From: Leucocoprinus leucothites
Taxonomy: Eukaryota > Basidiomycota > Agaricomycetes > Agaricales > Agaricaceae
Reading direction: 5' to 3'
NCBI GenBank assembly: GCA_013368445.1
Contig: JAACJO010000056.1
Span: 19,389 to 83,388, forward strand
Length of the DNA: 64,000 nucleotides
The notes beneath the pieces are model-generated. The model was not told where the DNA came from. It searched no databases and was given only the letters and a program-made list of their open reading frames with translations. Numbering within the stretch: position 1 is the first letter of the stretch; every line of letters begins with the position of its first letter. This document shows positions 35,947 to 48,349 of the stretch, piece after piece. A program made the translations under genes and the position numbers.

Positions 35947-37689
35947 TACCACGGGAGTAGATTGTCTGGTGATAGTAGATTACCGAGAATTCCCTCAGCC
36001 TTCTTTCATTTATAAAATAACTACTTGCAGCTTGATAGCATCCAGGAAAATCAACTATTATCGAGTTTATTGGATATTGTATAACTACATTGCCCGCTGG
36101 CGCCACGATGTCTCCTGTGCTCCCAGATACATATGCAGCACCTTCAAGTCGGGTGGCATCTAGCATGGCGTGTGCGGGAATATGAATTGCTGAGCACAGC
36201 AGTGATGAGAATAGGTGATAAAATCTTAGAGTTCAGACTCCCGACCCTGATTTCCTCTGCAATTTTTCCAGGCTCACTCAACATGACGTTTATAGCTCCT
36301 TCTAAGGCCGTTACAATCGTAGTCAAGCCGGCATACAATACTATGTGCGCATAACTAGCGGGCATTCGGAATTCTTTTCAAATAAGGATGAAGGGCGGAC
36401 CACACGATCAAGCGAGTGTTAATGGGGCAAAGGTGGGGTTTGTTGGTTATTCCTGACTGATCCGAAGGCAATGACAGCTCTTGTCGGAAAAAGATAAAAT
36501 CTAAAATCGTACTCGTGTCTTTCTATGTTAAAACCCCCTTCCTCAGCCAGCTCACTCGTATCCTACTAACACGCTCTGAGTACCGCACTAACTCATTTAG
36601 TATCCCCACGAATCATGCACTCAAGTCCTATCATAGGCTGCATAGTCGAGATACGGATCGACAGCTGGATTTGGACCGAAATGAGGGGATTTGAATAGTC
36701 ATTCTCATAGACCCCGTGACTGATACAGTTGATAGTGGAAGTCGGGCCAGGATCGATGCGAAGACGAGTTATTGGATGGAAAAATAATACCGCTTGGAGA
36801 TGAGAGGTGAAAAGTGCCTAAGCGTGGGAGAGAATCAACGACTTGAGGAGTTGATTGAGCTGCTGATACACAGTTTTTGTAGACGTAGAAAGAGAGGGAC
36901 CGTGAGAGAGCGTAGACGTTTTCGACTCGGAGCATGAGATCTATGAGGGTTAGGGATCGCGAGAGTGGAAAGCCGCCAGCCGGGAAATATGGAACAGTTG
37001 ATCAACGGGCTGTTTGGTAAACCTATCATGACTATTTTCAGGATTGAGATGGCCAAGATTTATTGCTGCGTTTTCATTAACTAGCAGGTCCAACTGAGAA
37101 GCGCTTAACATGGCTTCTGGCTGCAAATACGTGACCGGTTAAAGGCATCCAGAGAATATATGGAATCCACTTTCATATAGTGCAGTAGATGTGATGTTCT
37201 GATGCGTCACTCGAAGAGCATAGCCATCGCCATTTCCCGATTTGCGAGACCAGTAGGGTTCTCCTTCTGACAATGACGATTATTGGGAGGCAGTGAAATT
37301 AATCAATGACAGGTGGTTTCAGAACACATTGCGCATACAATTGGACAGAGTGGCTCCTGGAGAGATTCGAAATGAACGACCGCAGTGACTACATTCAGAG
37401 TACAGTATTATTGCAGAGCGAGCCACTCATCAAGTCTATTTCCCAGGCTTTGCCCCTCCCAGATGACTGTGACTGTGACCAAATAGCCATCAAAGCGGTT
37501 ATTTTGGACAGATTTCTTCCCGACCGCCATGGGTCCAGCGTTTCCCCCCTCGTAAATTTCCCTGTGCGGTTTCGAAACAACATCCCTTCACATGTATGCA
37601 TGCATAAGGGCCCTGCACAATCTTACTCATCAAAGGAGTCCTGCACGTTGATTGAAGAACGAACCGCGAAGCACCTACCCGAATCCTCA
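35947..37689. other. Spacer of unit B
   Basis: It starts with the NACHT 3' flank and continues with the shared spacer from about 36,143. The minus-strand frame at 36,144-36,365 (PASYAHIVLYAGLTTIVTAL) is the most intact version of the recurring unknown sequence. The stretch around 36,840-37,060 matches the second recurring block. From about 37,310 it is the flank of the Chs7 fragment (GGACAGAGTGGCTCC is also near 50,680). No functional gene is supported. Confidence 0.5.
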
Positions 37690-37956
37690 GTGAATTGAAT
37701 TCCCTCGTTGGTGGCTCCATTCAGCGAATTGCCCACGATGCGGTTCTCAAGGCCTCATACGGCCTAACGTAGGCATTCGTTATGCCCTATGTTTTTCCGT
37801 ATACCTCAATCCCAATTCCACGAGTTCACCGCGACTTACCCCCTCAAGTTGATCGAGACCATGGAATTCAGTACATTGTTATGGACTGCATAGATGGTTG
37901 TCTATTTGTGGGTGGGTGCATAGGAGTGTGGGGTTCATCGGACATGTCACGACGGG
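37690..37956 (+). pseudogene. Broken 5' fragment of a Chs7-like gene (unit B/C junction)
   Basis: It is homologous to the fragments at 29,346, 44,764 and 51,028. Traces of exon 1 (QRIAHDAVLKAS) are followed by diverged sequence and the terminal GTCACGACGGGTCG. The frames are broken and no downstream Chs7 exon is present. The fragment ends exactly where BRCT copy C begins. Confidence 0.55.
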
Positions 37957-40940
37957 TCGTTGAGTCGGTAAGTGGCTTGATAGAGGAGTCGGCGAATGTT
38001 GATGGAAATTATTCTTGTAGCATTATTGGATGGATCGGACGTTGGTCTTGGGCAGGATTCGGTCGTGAGTGTTGATTTAGGGTGAATGGCGGTGATGTAT
38101 GAAAAATTCACAATATTATTCTGTTGATCCTGCCATGATACATTCGGGTATCGTAGCCTGCGCATCAGAGGTCCGCCTTCTATCTCTTTCCTATCCTCCA
38201 CTCTAGCTCACTGGACTGCTTCTCTTCGCACTGGCTTGCATATCACAGCTCCAAGTGCGTGATCTTGAAGTCCTCTCTGCAGGCATATCAGCCCTCAGCG
38301 CTCAATGGCGCGTCGCGCTAACCAACGACGTGACACACCCCTCCTACATCACGCACTCATCAACCAAATATGCTACCGGAATAGCGCGCTGCGAAACCCT
38401 AGGCATTCGAGAGGGGATGGTGAGTTATGAGGGAAAAGAGGAAGAGAGGCTGTAAGAGAAGGTGAAGAAGAATGTTACTGCGGGTCAGTTCACAACCTCT
38501 GTGCCTCACACAAAGATGCCATTACTGCAAGATGCGGACTTGTTGCTGTGAAACGCGGCGTGTTTGGCAACGAGTGGATTCCTCTCAGCTGGCCATCGTC
38601 GTTGTGTGGCTCGAGAAGGGAGGGTGTTGAGGCAGAGTTCGGAGAACGGGAGCGGTGGTGTTGAGGTATTCTGGAGAGAGTTATGACCATTCGACCACGC
38701 AGGAGAAGGAGAGGCGGAGGGATGGAAAGGAGGCGAGAGCTGTGGTGGAGTGTGATATTTTGATAACGAGATGGAAGAGCCGCAGGCATATGAATAGGTG
38801 AGCGTTTTTGATCACAATCTCTCGTGAAACGTGGTTATTTATGATTTTGTTAGGCGTTCAAGCTGCATGAGGCTGTTGGGACTATGGCGCGGCTATACCA
38901 TGTCCGGTTGACCAACTACTGCATTACCCTCTTCCGCAGACCGCAGAAACCTATCGAAGGATACTAATAACACGTACGTTGACCATTTTACGTGTGCGCA
39001 CGAACTTATATGTTATAGGGCATCACCATAACAAACTACACTGGCGAATCTCGCAAATACATCAAACGCATCATCACTGCCATGGGCGCCAAACTCTCAC
39101 CTATGATGACTGGTCGTAACACCATCCTCGTCGCCGCATGGTACGTTCTCTATATTATCAGTAATCCACGCGTGTATTCATATATCTATCCAGTATCAAG
39201 TCCAAAAGACGGACAACGCCCCAACCTGGTCACTTCCCATCGTCAATCACATCTGGCCCGAAGACTGTTTCACTCAATGTCGGCGTTTGACCATGACCCC
39301 AGATAAATACATCACGTTTCCAACTGGAGTAGATTTCAGTCGGTCGTTTGGTGAGAGGGGCTTTGGCGTACACGAGGTGGAGCTATGTGATGAAGAGGAG
39401 ATGCAGGAGGATGAAGGGAGCAGTGATGAGGAGGCCGTATATGCGGGGATGTTAGAAAATGGATGGAGAGCAGGGGAATGAGGTGTTGAGGGGCAGTGTG
39501 GGGGAGGATATTATCGTGATTGGTATACTGGATACCAACGATCCTGGACGGGATACGATGTTTGAGCACGTCGAAATGAATGGGAAGATGCCGCCGATAT
39601 AGTCTAAATCGGAGTCGAGCTCACCTATAAATGCAGTGGTGCCTATTTCTTCGTCGCGTACCAAATGGGGTATTACGACTTCTTCGGCCATGCAAGTTTT
39701 GCTGACCAAACGGATGAAACTAAAGTTGGTATCAGCTGCGAAGAAGAGGAGGATCGGGTCTGAAGACGAGGATGAGGAGAACAGCGAAGCGCCAGAAGAA
39801 GTCGGGCCGAACGTCGAGGAAGCCAGTCGCAATGGATGTCAGTAGTTCCGAGGAGTGACGAGTGCAACCTGTCACACTGGCCAAGACGGCGAAGATGTAG
39901 CCGGAATCGACGCCTGTCACTGTTTCATCATCGAAGAAACAGCCTTCGGTGGACTTGGATGTGGGTGGTGAGAACGTTGAGGAACATGTAGTGAAGAAAC
40001 GGAAAAGGTTGAGTGCTGTGAAGAGTGAGGAAGCGGAGTGTGAGGAAGCGGAGGGTGAGGAAGGGGTGAGGTGGAGGTGGTGATTGGTGAGACGAGGAAG
40101 GGCAAGACGAAGGTGAAGAGGGAGTCCGATACGGGCATTTCTGCGACGGGGTCGAATAAGGAGTATTTGATGACGACGAAGGTGGCACTTGGTGTTGATA
40201 TGGTCAAGGTGTGTATCGCGTCACCTCACGACTGCTGGGGTTTAATTATCGAATAGGCATTCGAGACACTTGGTGTCATTATGGCTTCGAGACCCTCGCA
40301 GCGCACGCACCTGACTGCTCCACAACTGGTGCGAACGGAAAAGTTCTTGTGCGTGTTGGCATCTGCGCCTGTAGTTCTGCAAGAGGCGTGGGTTATCAAG
40401 TCGGTGCAGGCGAAACAGCTGCTACGTGCGTCAATACCTCAATTGAACCCACAGCTGACGAAAATTTCTTTTCCTTATGCAGCCTTTGAGAAATTTGTAC
40501 TTGAAGACGCGACCGCCGAAGGGAAATATCGTATGAAGGTCAGTGATGCGCTCGTGAGAGCAAAAGAATTTAAAGGCACATTGCTCGCGAACAGAACATT
40601 TTATTTGACTGCCAAGGCAAAGGTGGATTAAAAGCTGTTAAAGAGTGTCGTTAGCGTTCGTGGTGGCCAGGTACGTTTATATGTCTTCGCACCTCGCCTC
40701 AGCAACTGATGTGACTCACCTATGTATGTATAGCTCTTGTAGCAATCATCGACAGTCCGGCAGCTCACTGGATATGTGGATCGATATATCATCTCATGTG
40801 CTGAGGATATATTGATTTCGAGGCCGCTGGCTACACCGCCGGGTGTACCGATTTATACGCATGAGTTTTTATTGATTGGGGGATTGAGGCAGGAGTTGGA
40901 CTGGGATTTGATGGAATTTAGAGTCGCAGGGTCAGTGTGA
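37957..40940 (+). pseudogene. BRCT (Rtt107/Brc1-like) pseudogene, copy C
   Basis: This is a heavily shortened copy. It starts at the exon 1/intron 1 border (TTGAGTCG|GTAAGT), so exon 1 is missing. Exon 4 lacks the IILPHWFDDSVKLG region and ends in a TAA near 38,455. In exon 7 most of the linker is deleted, so that SVDLDV (about 39,960) runs straight into the VEEHVVKKRKR segment near the linker end. An in-frame TAG lies at 39,898-39,900, and in exon 9 AAGGTGGATTAT has become GTGGATTAA (about 40,630). BRCT 5 and 6 are still recognisable (THLTAPQLVRTEKFLC; TRLPIYTHEFLLIGGLRQ-like). The deletion, the TAG and a short CCGCAGA tandem insertion in exon 5 are shared with copy D. Confidence 0.88.
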
Positions 40941-41214
40941 GGACATGAGGGCGTGATTTCCAGGACCTAGATTTAATTTAAGGGATTTCGTTTCGTGTAG
41001 TGTGATTGGGTTTATGAACAATTTATATTGCTAACTTTTGTGGTTGACTCGCCGCTGTTCACACCGGCTTCTCCGTGGGTACAAAGCCAGCGGTTTGGCG
41101 CTCGTATGTCAACTGCTGTGTTCTGCTGTGAACCGACACTTTGACCCGGCTCCCATCCCACTCTCACCTCCCACCGCACCATTCGCCTTACTCTGGTCAT
41201 ACAGCTTCGTTGTC

Positions 41215-43290
41215 ATGCCATTCTTCGCTAGAAGTAAACGGGTCAACGTCAAAGGAGGTACCTTTATTGAAGCTGAAAACGTCCTCAACGTCCATCATCA
41301 TCCCTCTTGTGAGTGTTGTACATACTGGGACCCTCCTAAATGTCTGAATAACAATGTGTTTGTGATAATCAGTCGATGCTGGTTTCGACAAACTACAGGC
41401 CGCCTCCCTACCTCAAGCCATGCACGATTCCTCTGCTCGCGATCCTCCTCGCTGCTTCCCTGGTACCCGCGAAGAGTATCTACGAGCGATCACCATCTGG
41501 GGAAAGGGCGAGTGGAAGGATAGTAACACCCGTGTTTTGTGGATGAAAGGGCCTGCTGGTGTTGGAAAGTCGGCAATCGCTCAAACATGGGTTGAGGGAC
41601 TGAAGGGCAAGCACAGCGCTTCATTCTTCTTCTCTCGAGCAAATCACTGGAATGACCCCAACAAGTTCATTCCGACAATCGCTTATCAACTCGCCACCAA
41701 ATACCCCTCGTATCGCGAAGCCGTGTGCGCCACCATCGTCCGGGATCCGCTTGTCCTGCAAAAATCGATCAATACTCAGTTTCAGGAGCTCCTCGTGGAA
41801 CCACTCCGTGAGTTGAGTTCTGAAGACCGCGATGCCTGTGACAAAACTGTCGTCGTAATTGACGGCCTGGACGAATGTGATGGCCTGAAGGCGCAAGATG
41901 CCATCGTTCAAGTGATCATTACATCCGCCGCGGAAGGGACGTCTCCCTTCTTGTGGGCATTTTTCACTCGCCCCGAACCCAATATCGTGGCCAGTTTCTC
42001 TTCCAGTGAGGCAAAAGACATGTGCTGGTACCTTACATTACCGGTCTCTCGCGACGCGGACAAGGACATTGAAGCATACCTTCGTGATGGGTTTCAGACC
42101 ATAAGGGTGATGTATAGCATCCCTGAAGATGTCTACTGGCCAAAAGAGGAGGAGATCCTTCGACTTGTTGAGCAGTCTGCTGGGCTATTCATCTATGGAG
42201 CCAGTGCCATGCGATTTATCACCCTTGGTCCCGGACTATCGGACCCTCCAGAACGTCTCAAATCCTTGCTCCAAATAGGCAACAATGGCAGTCATCCACT
42301 TTCTATGCTTGACCAGCTCTATCTTCTCATTATGCAACAAATACCGAAGGATAGCCTCCAGAATACATTGTCCATTCTCACCTTCCGCCGAATGATACAC
42401 TGGCCGCGCGGAACGGTGGTCTCTGATATGTGTATGTTCCTCAACTTCTCGGAAGCGACATTTTATGCCCTTCTTCGTAATCTCCATTCCGTCCTTGCAG
42501 TGGAGTATTTTTCCAATGATGGTACTCCCTTTCTTCGGATTTATCACACCTCCTTCATCGAATTTTTGTGGTCACACGAGAGGTCGACACCAGATTATTG
42601 CATACGAACACAGAATATGTTCCGTCGACTCTACTCTGCGTGTCTTGACCTCGCTCACGCTCCAATGCCCCCATGCTCTCTAGATCCAACCACTGGTGTG
42701 TACATCAGCCGAAGTGAAAGCTAAAGCCCTAACTGATCACGTACTGCAGGACTCTGTTCAGGAAGCTGCTGGGGTGGCGATAAAGAAAAGTTGGCAGCGC
42801 GTTATTCAGTGTTGTTTCAGCTCATACGACTTCCTGGTCTGATGTCCTTCTCTTATAAACTCGGCGACGATCCTGGCTCGCTGGATAGATTGCTGCTTGT
42901 TAACTGGAGCTCGGCAGCAGTTCATTCCTTCCCGCATAACTTGGCAGACTCGGGAATTGCACGTTTCATCGATAAGGTATTCTAGCTCATCGCAACATCA
43001 CTTTCACTGCTCATTTCTACTTGCAGATCCCCGAACAACGCCGGCCTGGTATCATCATGTGCACTTTAGCTAGAGAAACTCTACTTGGTAAAGTGATGAA
43101 ATTGGTTCTTCAACGCACTCCTACCAAGATATATGCTCTGGGAACAGGAAGGAACCGAGTGCTACTAGTACCTGATAAGGAAGGGTTTTATGAGGATTCG
43201 TATCGATTCAAAGCTATCAATCCCTCAAAATCCAGCAGAAAATCCCTGAAAGATCTTTTGTCGCTGACTCAGTTCCGAGTCGACTCTTAA
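41215..43290 (+). CDS. NACHT NTPase (NACHT-4), array unit C
   Basis: Four exons (41215-41308, 41373-42695, 42750-42976, 43027-43290) give 635 aa. Exon 1 is nearly identical to that of NACHT-2 (RSKRVNVKGGTFIEAENV). Walker A is GPAGVGKS, Walker B VVVIDGLDECDG, sensor FFTRPEPNI. The distal part of exon 2 (FRRMIHWPRGTVVSDMC, EYFSNDGTPFLRIYH) and the tail (GDDPGSLDRLLLVNW, YALGTGRNRV) are the most diverged among the array copies. The frame is complete in all exons and the splice sites are canonical. The intact frame next to a dead BRCT copy argues for selection on this gene. Confidence 0.9.
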
Positions 43291-44763
43291 TACTTAGGGA
43301 GCAGATTGTCTGGAGAAAGACTAGATTCGTTAGACATGATTCGGCCTTCTCTCGCTTGTAAAGTAGTTGCTTGATAGCTTTCAGAAAGATCAATCGTTGC
43401 GTATTCTGTTGGAGAAGTTGTGATTAATTACACTGCCCGCTGTGGCTACTGTTTCTTCTGTGGTCACAAACATGTATGAAAATAGAGGGAATTAATATAT
43501 TGACCCTTGAACAAATTTAAGTACTTACCAACCAACTCAATATATTTCATCGCCTCGTCCCTTAGTCTCGACTCTCTGATAGCCTTTCTTTCTTTCTTTC
43601 TCTCCTCAGCTCCGCTGTCCATGTATTTGTACGGTTGTTGCAATAACAGTCAAACTGGCCTGCAATATTATCCAGTCAAAACTAGCGAACATGGGAGAAT
43701 GCTTTCAAATGGGGATGGAAGGCTAACTTGATCCCTAGCGCACAGGCGGCACGATCCACCAACTATTCTCATAACCAACGTCAAATGTTCTTGATTGAAC
43801 CAAAGGCTATGATAATTCCGACTGGAAAAATCTAAACTCTGAAATTGTACTCGCATCTTCCTTCAGCCATAGGCGTTAATGTCATCCAGCTCACTCATAC
43901 CCTACAAGCACATTCTGGCCAGCACACCAATTCATTTAGCACCCTTACGAGTCGTCGGTGGTTTCACTTCCAACAAATTAATCATACACGTCGTGCGAGC
44001 CACATCATTGAAATCAGGATCGACAGTCAGAGTTGAACCGGAATGAGGGATTTGAATGCTTATTTTCGTAGACCGGATGACTGATATAGCATAAGCGTCG
44101 GGCCGGGACCAGCCCCAAGATGGTCGATGAGTCGCGGGAGGGAAGATAACACGACTTGGAGATGGGATGCAAGAAGTGTAGAGCGGGAAGAACAGGGATT
44201 CAGTGTCTCGAGGAGTTGATTGAACTGTTTATACACGGGTTTTATAGATGTTGAAAATGAGGGACCATTAGAGGGCATGGACGCATTCAACCTTTTATAG
44301 CATTTATGAAGGGTCGGGATCGCGAGCATTGAGAGTTGAGTGAGGGTTGTCGGCCGGGAAATATTGAACAGCTGAAGTTCCTGATGATGACTCTCGGGGA
44401 AATGGCTGAAATTATTCAAGGACAGGTGGTCGCAAAATATCAAGCGCAGAGAATCCGACAGAGTGACTCCTGGCGACATTTGGAACGTAAAGTGCATTAC
44501 ATTCAGAGCGAGCCGCTCACCAAGTCGATCCCCACGCGTGTGACTGTGACCCAACAGCCATGTTTATGAGGTTTCTTTCTGATCACACAACGCGCCATGG
44601 GTTCAGCGTTCTCCTCCTCGTCAGTTTCTCTGTGCGGCTTCGAAACACCATCCCTCAATATGCCATACATATAGGCATAAACTTTCTCTACCATCTTGCT
44701 CATCAAAGGAGGTCTATTCATTGATTCAGGAACGAAACCACGAAACAGCTATATGTATGCCCG
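43291..44763. other. Spacer of unit C
   Basis: After the NACHT 3' flank it holds the recurring spacer blocks: minus-strand sequence around 43,620-43,720 (WIILQASLTVIATT) and 44,060-44,554 (PVYKQFNQLLETL). The latter is a continuous 164-codon minus-strand frame, the longest version of this unknown element. I do not recognise a family, and the other copies are broken. Confidence 0.5.
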
Positions 44764-45023
44764 TGAATCGAATTCCCTCGTTGCCGACTCTGTTTGGCGA
44801 ATTGCACACGACGCGGCTCTCAAGGTTTTATGCAGTCCGACGGAGGCATTCATGGTGTCCCATATTTCTTCGCATACGTCTATCCCAATTCCGCCGCGTT
44901 TTACCCCCTCCAGCAGATCGAGACAGTCGAACACATTACATCGTTACGGACTACATAGATGCTCCCCTCTCGCAAACGAATAGCCGAAGATGCGGGATTT
45001 CTCGAATAGGCCATGACGGGTCG
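44764..45023 (+). pseudogene. Broken 5' fragment of a Chs7-like gene (unit C/D junction), clearest copy
   Basis: The last 34 bases (44,990-45,023) match exon 2 of the right-arm Chs7-like gene at 58,896-58,929 with 31 identities. The encoded CGISRIGHDGS corresponds to CGIPRIGHDGS there. Upstream, WRIAHDAALKVLCSPTEA resembles exon 1 of Chs7-like proteins (FGDFQPLCSGTPS in the right arm), though small indels break the frame. After position 45,023 the sequence changes to BRCT. This copy fixes the identity of the four fragments. Confidence 0.7.
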
Positions 45024-48000
45024 TCGGGTCGGTAAGTGATTTGATAGAGGAGTCAGTGGACGTTGATGGAAGTTATCATTGTAGGATTATTGGGTGGATT
45101 GGGACGTTGGTCTTAGGCGAGATTCAGGCGTGAGTGTTGGTATAGGGTGAATTGCAGTGTTGTTTAACCTGACGAATGAACAGACCTCAATATTATTCCG
45201 TTGATTCTGCCATGATATTCTCGGGCATCGCAGCCTGCGCATCAGAGGTATGGTCTGTCCTTTTCACATCTTCCGCTCTAGCTAACTCCAACGCCCCCTC
45301 TTCGCTCTGACTTTCGCAATGCAGCTCCAAGTGCACGACCTTGAAGTTCTCTCGACAGGCATATTAGCGCTCGGCATCAATGGCCTGTTGCGCTAACCAA
45401 CGACGTGACACACCTCTTCTGCATAGCACCCTCATCCACGAAATATGTCGTCACACTGGCCTACCACGGAACTACAGGCATTAGAACCATCTTGTCGCAT
45501 GGGTTTGATGATTCTGTAAACCTAGGGATGAGAGGTCTAAGAGAGGCTGTAGGAGAAGGCGAAGAAGAATATGATGGTTACTGCGGGTCAGTTCACAACC
45601 TCTGTGCCTCACCCAAAGATGTCATTACCCCAAGATGCGGACTTGTTGCTGTGAAACACGGCGTGTTTGACAACGAGTGGATTCCTCTCGCTGGTCATTG
45701 TCGCTGTGCAGCTCGAGAACGGAGGCTGTCGAGGTGGGTATTAGGAGAGCGGGTTGGAGTGACGTTGAGGTATCCTGGAGATGGCGAGGATGATTTGACC
45801 ATGGAGGAGAAGGAGAGGAGGAGGGATAGGAGGAGGCGAGAGCTGTGGTGGAGTGTAATGTTTTGATTACGAGATGAAGGATTAGGAAGGCGTATGGAAA
45901 GGTGAGCGTTTTGATCAAAGCTTGCGGGAAACGTGTTTGTTTATGATTTTAGGCGCTCAAGCTGCATGAGACTGTAGGGACTATGGTGCGGCTATACTAT
46001 GCCCGGCCGACCAACTACTGCATTATCCTCTTCCGCAGACCGCAGAAACCTATCGAAGGATTCTAATAACATGTACGTTGATCATCTTACATATGCGCAT
46101 GATCTTATATGTTATAGGAAATCACCATAACAAACTACACTGGTGAATCTCGCAAATACATCAAACGCATCATCACTGCCATGGGCGCCAAACTCTCACC
46201 TATGATGACTGGTCGTAACACCATCCTCATCGCCGCATGGTATGTTCTCTATATTACCAGTAATCCACGCGTGTATTCATATATCTATCCGGTATCAAAG
46301 TCAAAAGACGGACAACGCCCCACCCTGGTCACCTCCCATCGTCAATCACACCTGGCTCGAAGACTGTTTCATTCGATGGTGACATTTGACCATGGCCAAA
46401 GATAAATACATCGCGTTTCCGACTGCAGTAGACTCAGTCGGTGCTTTGGTGAGAGGGGCATTGGCATACGCGGGGTGGAGCTATGTGATGTCGAGGGGAT
46501 GCAGGAGGATGAGGGGAGCAGTGATAAGGAGGCCGTGTATGCAGGGATAGATTTGAAAATGGATGGAGAGCAGGGGAATGAGGTGTTGAAGCGGAGTGTG
46601 GGGGAGGATATTATCGTGATTGGTATACTGGATACCAACGATCCTGGACGGGATACGGCGTTGGAGCACATCGAAATGAATGAGACGTCACCGATACAGT
46701 CTAAATCGGAGTCGGATTTACTTACAAACGGAGTGTGGTGCCCACTTCTTCGTCGCATACCAAGCGGGGTGCTACAGGTTCTTCGGCCATGCAAATTCTG
46801 CCGACCAAACGGATGAAATTTAAGTTGTTATCAGCTGTGAAAAAGAGGAGGATTGGGTCTGAAGACGAGGATGAGGAGAGGATAGAGGTAGATGAGCCTG
46901 CACAGCTACCGATTGACGACAATGCTGAGGAGAACACGAAGCGGCAGAAGAAATCGGGCCGAACGCCGAGGAAGTCAGTCGCGATGGACGTTAGTAGTTC
47001 CGAGGAGGAATGAGTGCAACCTGTCACACTGGCCAAGACGGCGAAGATGTAGCCGAAATCGACACCTGTCACTGTTTCATCATCGAAGAAACAGCCTTCG
47101 GTGGACTTGGATGTGATGGTGAAAATATTGAGGAACGTGTAGTAAATAAATGGAAAAGTTGAGTGCTGTGAAGAGTGAGAAAGGGCAGGGCGAGGAAGGG
47201 GGTTGGGTGGAGGTTGTGATTAGCGAGGTGAGGAAGGGCGAGACGAAGGTGAAGAGGGAGTCCGATACGGGCATTTCTGCGACGGGGTTGAATAAGGAGT
47301 ATTTGATGACGATGCAGGTGGCACTTGGTGTTAATATGGTCAAGGTGTGTATCGCGTCACCTCACGACTGCTGGGGTTTAATTATCGAATAGGCATTAAA
47401 GACACTTGGTGTCATTATGGCTTCGAGACCCTCGCAGCGCACGCGCCTGACTGCTCCACAACTGGTGCGAACAGAAAGGTTCTTGTGCGCGTTGGCATCT
47501 GTGCCTGTGGTTCTGCAAGAGGCGTGGGTTGTTAGGTCGGCGCAGGCGAAACAGTTATTACGTGCGTCAATACCTCTCAATTGAAACCACAGGTGACGAA
47601 AATTTCTTTTCCTTGCGCAGCTTTTGAGAAATTTGTATTTCAAGCCGCTGTAGCCGAAAAGAAGTATCGTATGAAGCTCAGTGATGCGCTTGCGACAGCA
47701 AAATAATTCAAAGGGACATTGCTCGCGAACAGGACATTTTATTTGACTACCAAGACAAATGTGGATTACAAGCTGTTAAAGAGTGTCGTTAGCGCCCATG
47801 GAGGCCAGGCACTTCTATATCTCTTCGCACCTCGCCTCAGCAAGTAATGTGACTCAACTATGTATGTATAGCTCTTGTAGCAATCACCGACAGTCCGACA
47901 GCTCACTGGATATGTGGATCGACATATCATCTCGTGTGCTGAGGATATATCGATTTGGAGGGCGTTGGCTGCAGAGGGCGTTACCGATTTATACGCACGA

Positions 48001-48077
48001 GTTTTTTGTTGATTGGGGTGTTGAGGCAGGAGTTGGACTGGTATTTGAAGGAGTTTAGAGCTGCGGGATCGGTTTGA
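45024..48077 (+). pseudogene. BRCT (Rtt107/Brc1-like) pseudogene, copy D
   Basis: It begins at TCGGGTCG|GTAAGT, the copy-A exon 1/intron 1 border. It retains BRCT 2 pieces (VTHLFCIAPSSTKY) but loses the rest of exon 4 after GIRTILSHGFDDSVNLG by deletion and frameshift. The linker is cut by the same internal deletion as copy C, and the same AAGATGTAG stop appears at 47,044-47,052. Exon 9 has GCAAAATAA where copy A reads AAAGAACTC (about 47,703). The BRCT 5-6 region is still recognisable up to the stop at 48,075-48,077. An exon 6 block (MGAKLSPMMTGRNTILIAAW) is shared almost unchanged with copy C. Confidence 0.88.
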
Positions 48078-48349
48078 ACATCTGAGGGCGTGATGCTCCG
48101 GGGCTTATATTTAATTTGGGGTATTTTGTTTTGTTTATTGTAATTGTGTTTATGACATTATACTGCTAGCTTTGTGGTTGGCTCCTCGCTGTACACGTTG
48201 CTTCCTCGTGAGTACAAAGTCGGCGGTCTGGCGGCTTGTATGTCAATTGCTGTGTCATGCTGTGGACTCACACTTGAACCTGGCTCCCATCATACTCTCA
48301 CCTTTCGACAGCACTATCCGTCTCACTGCGACCATAACACTTTGTTATT

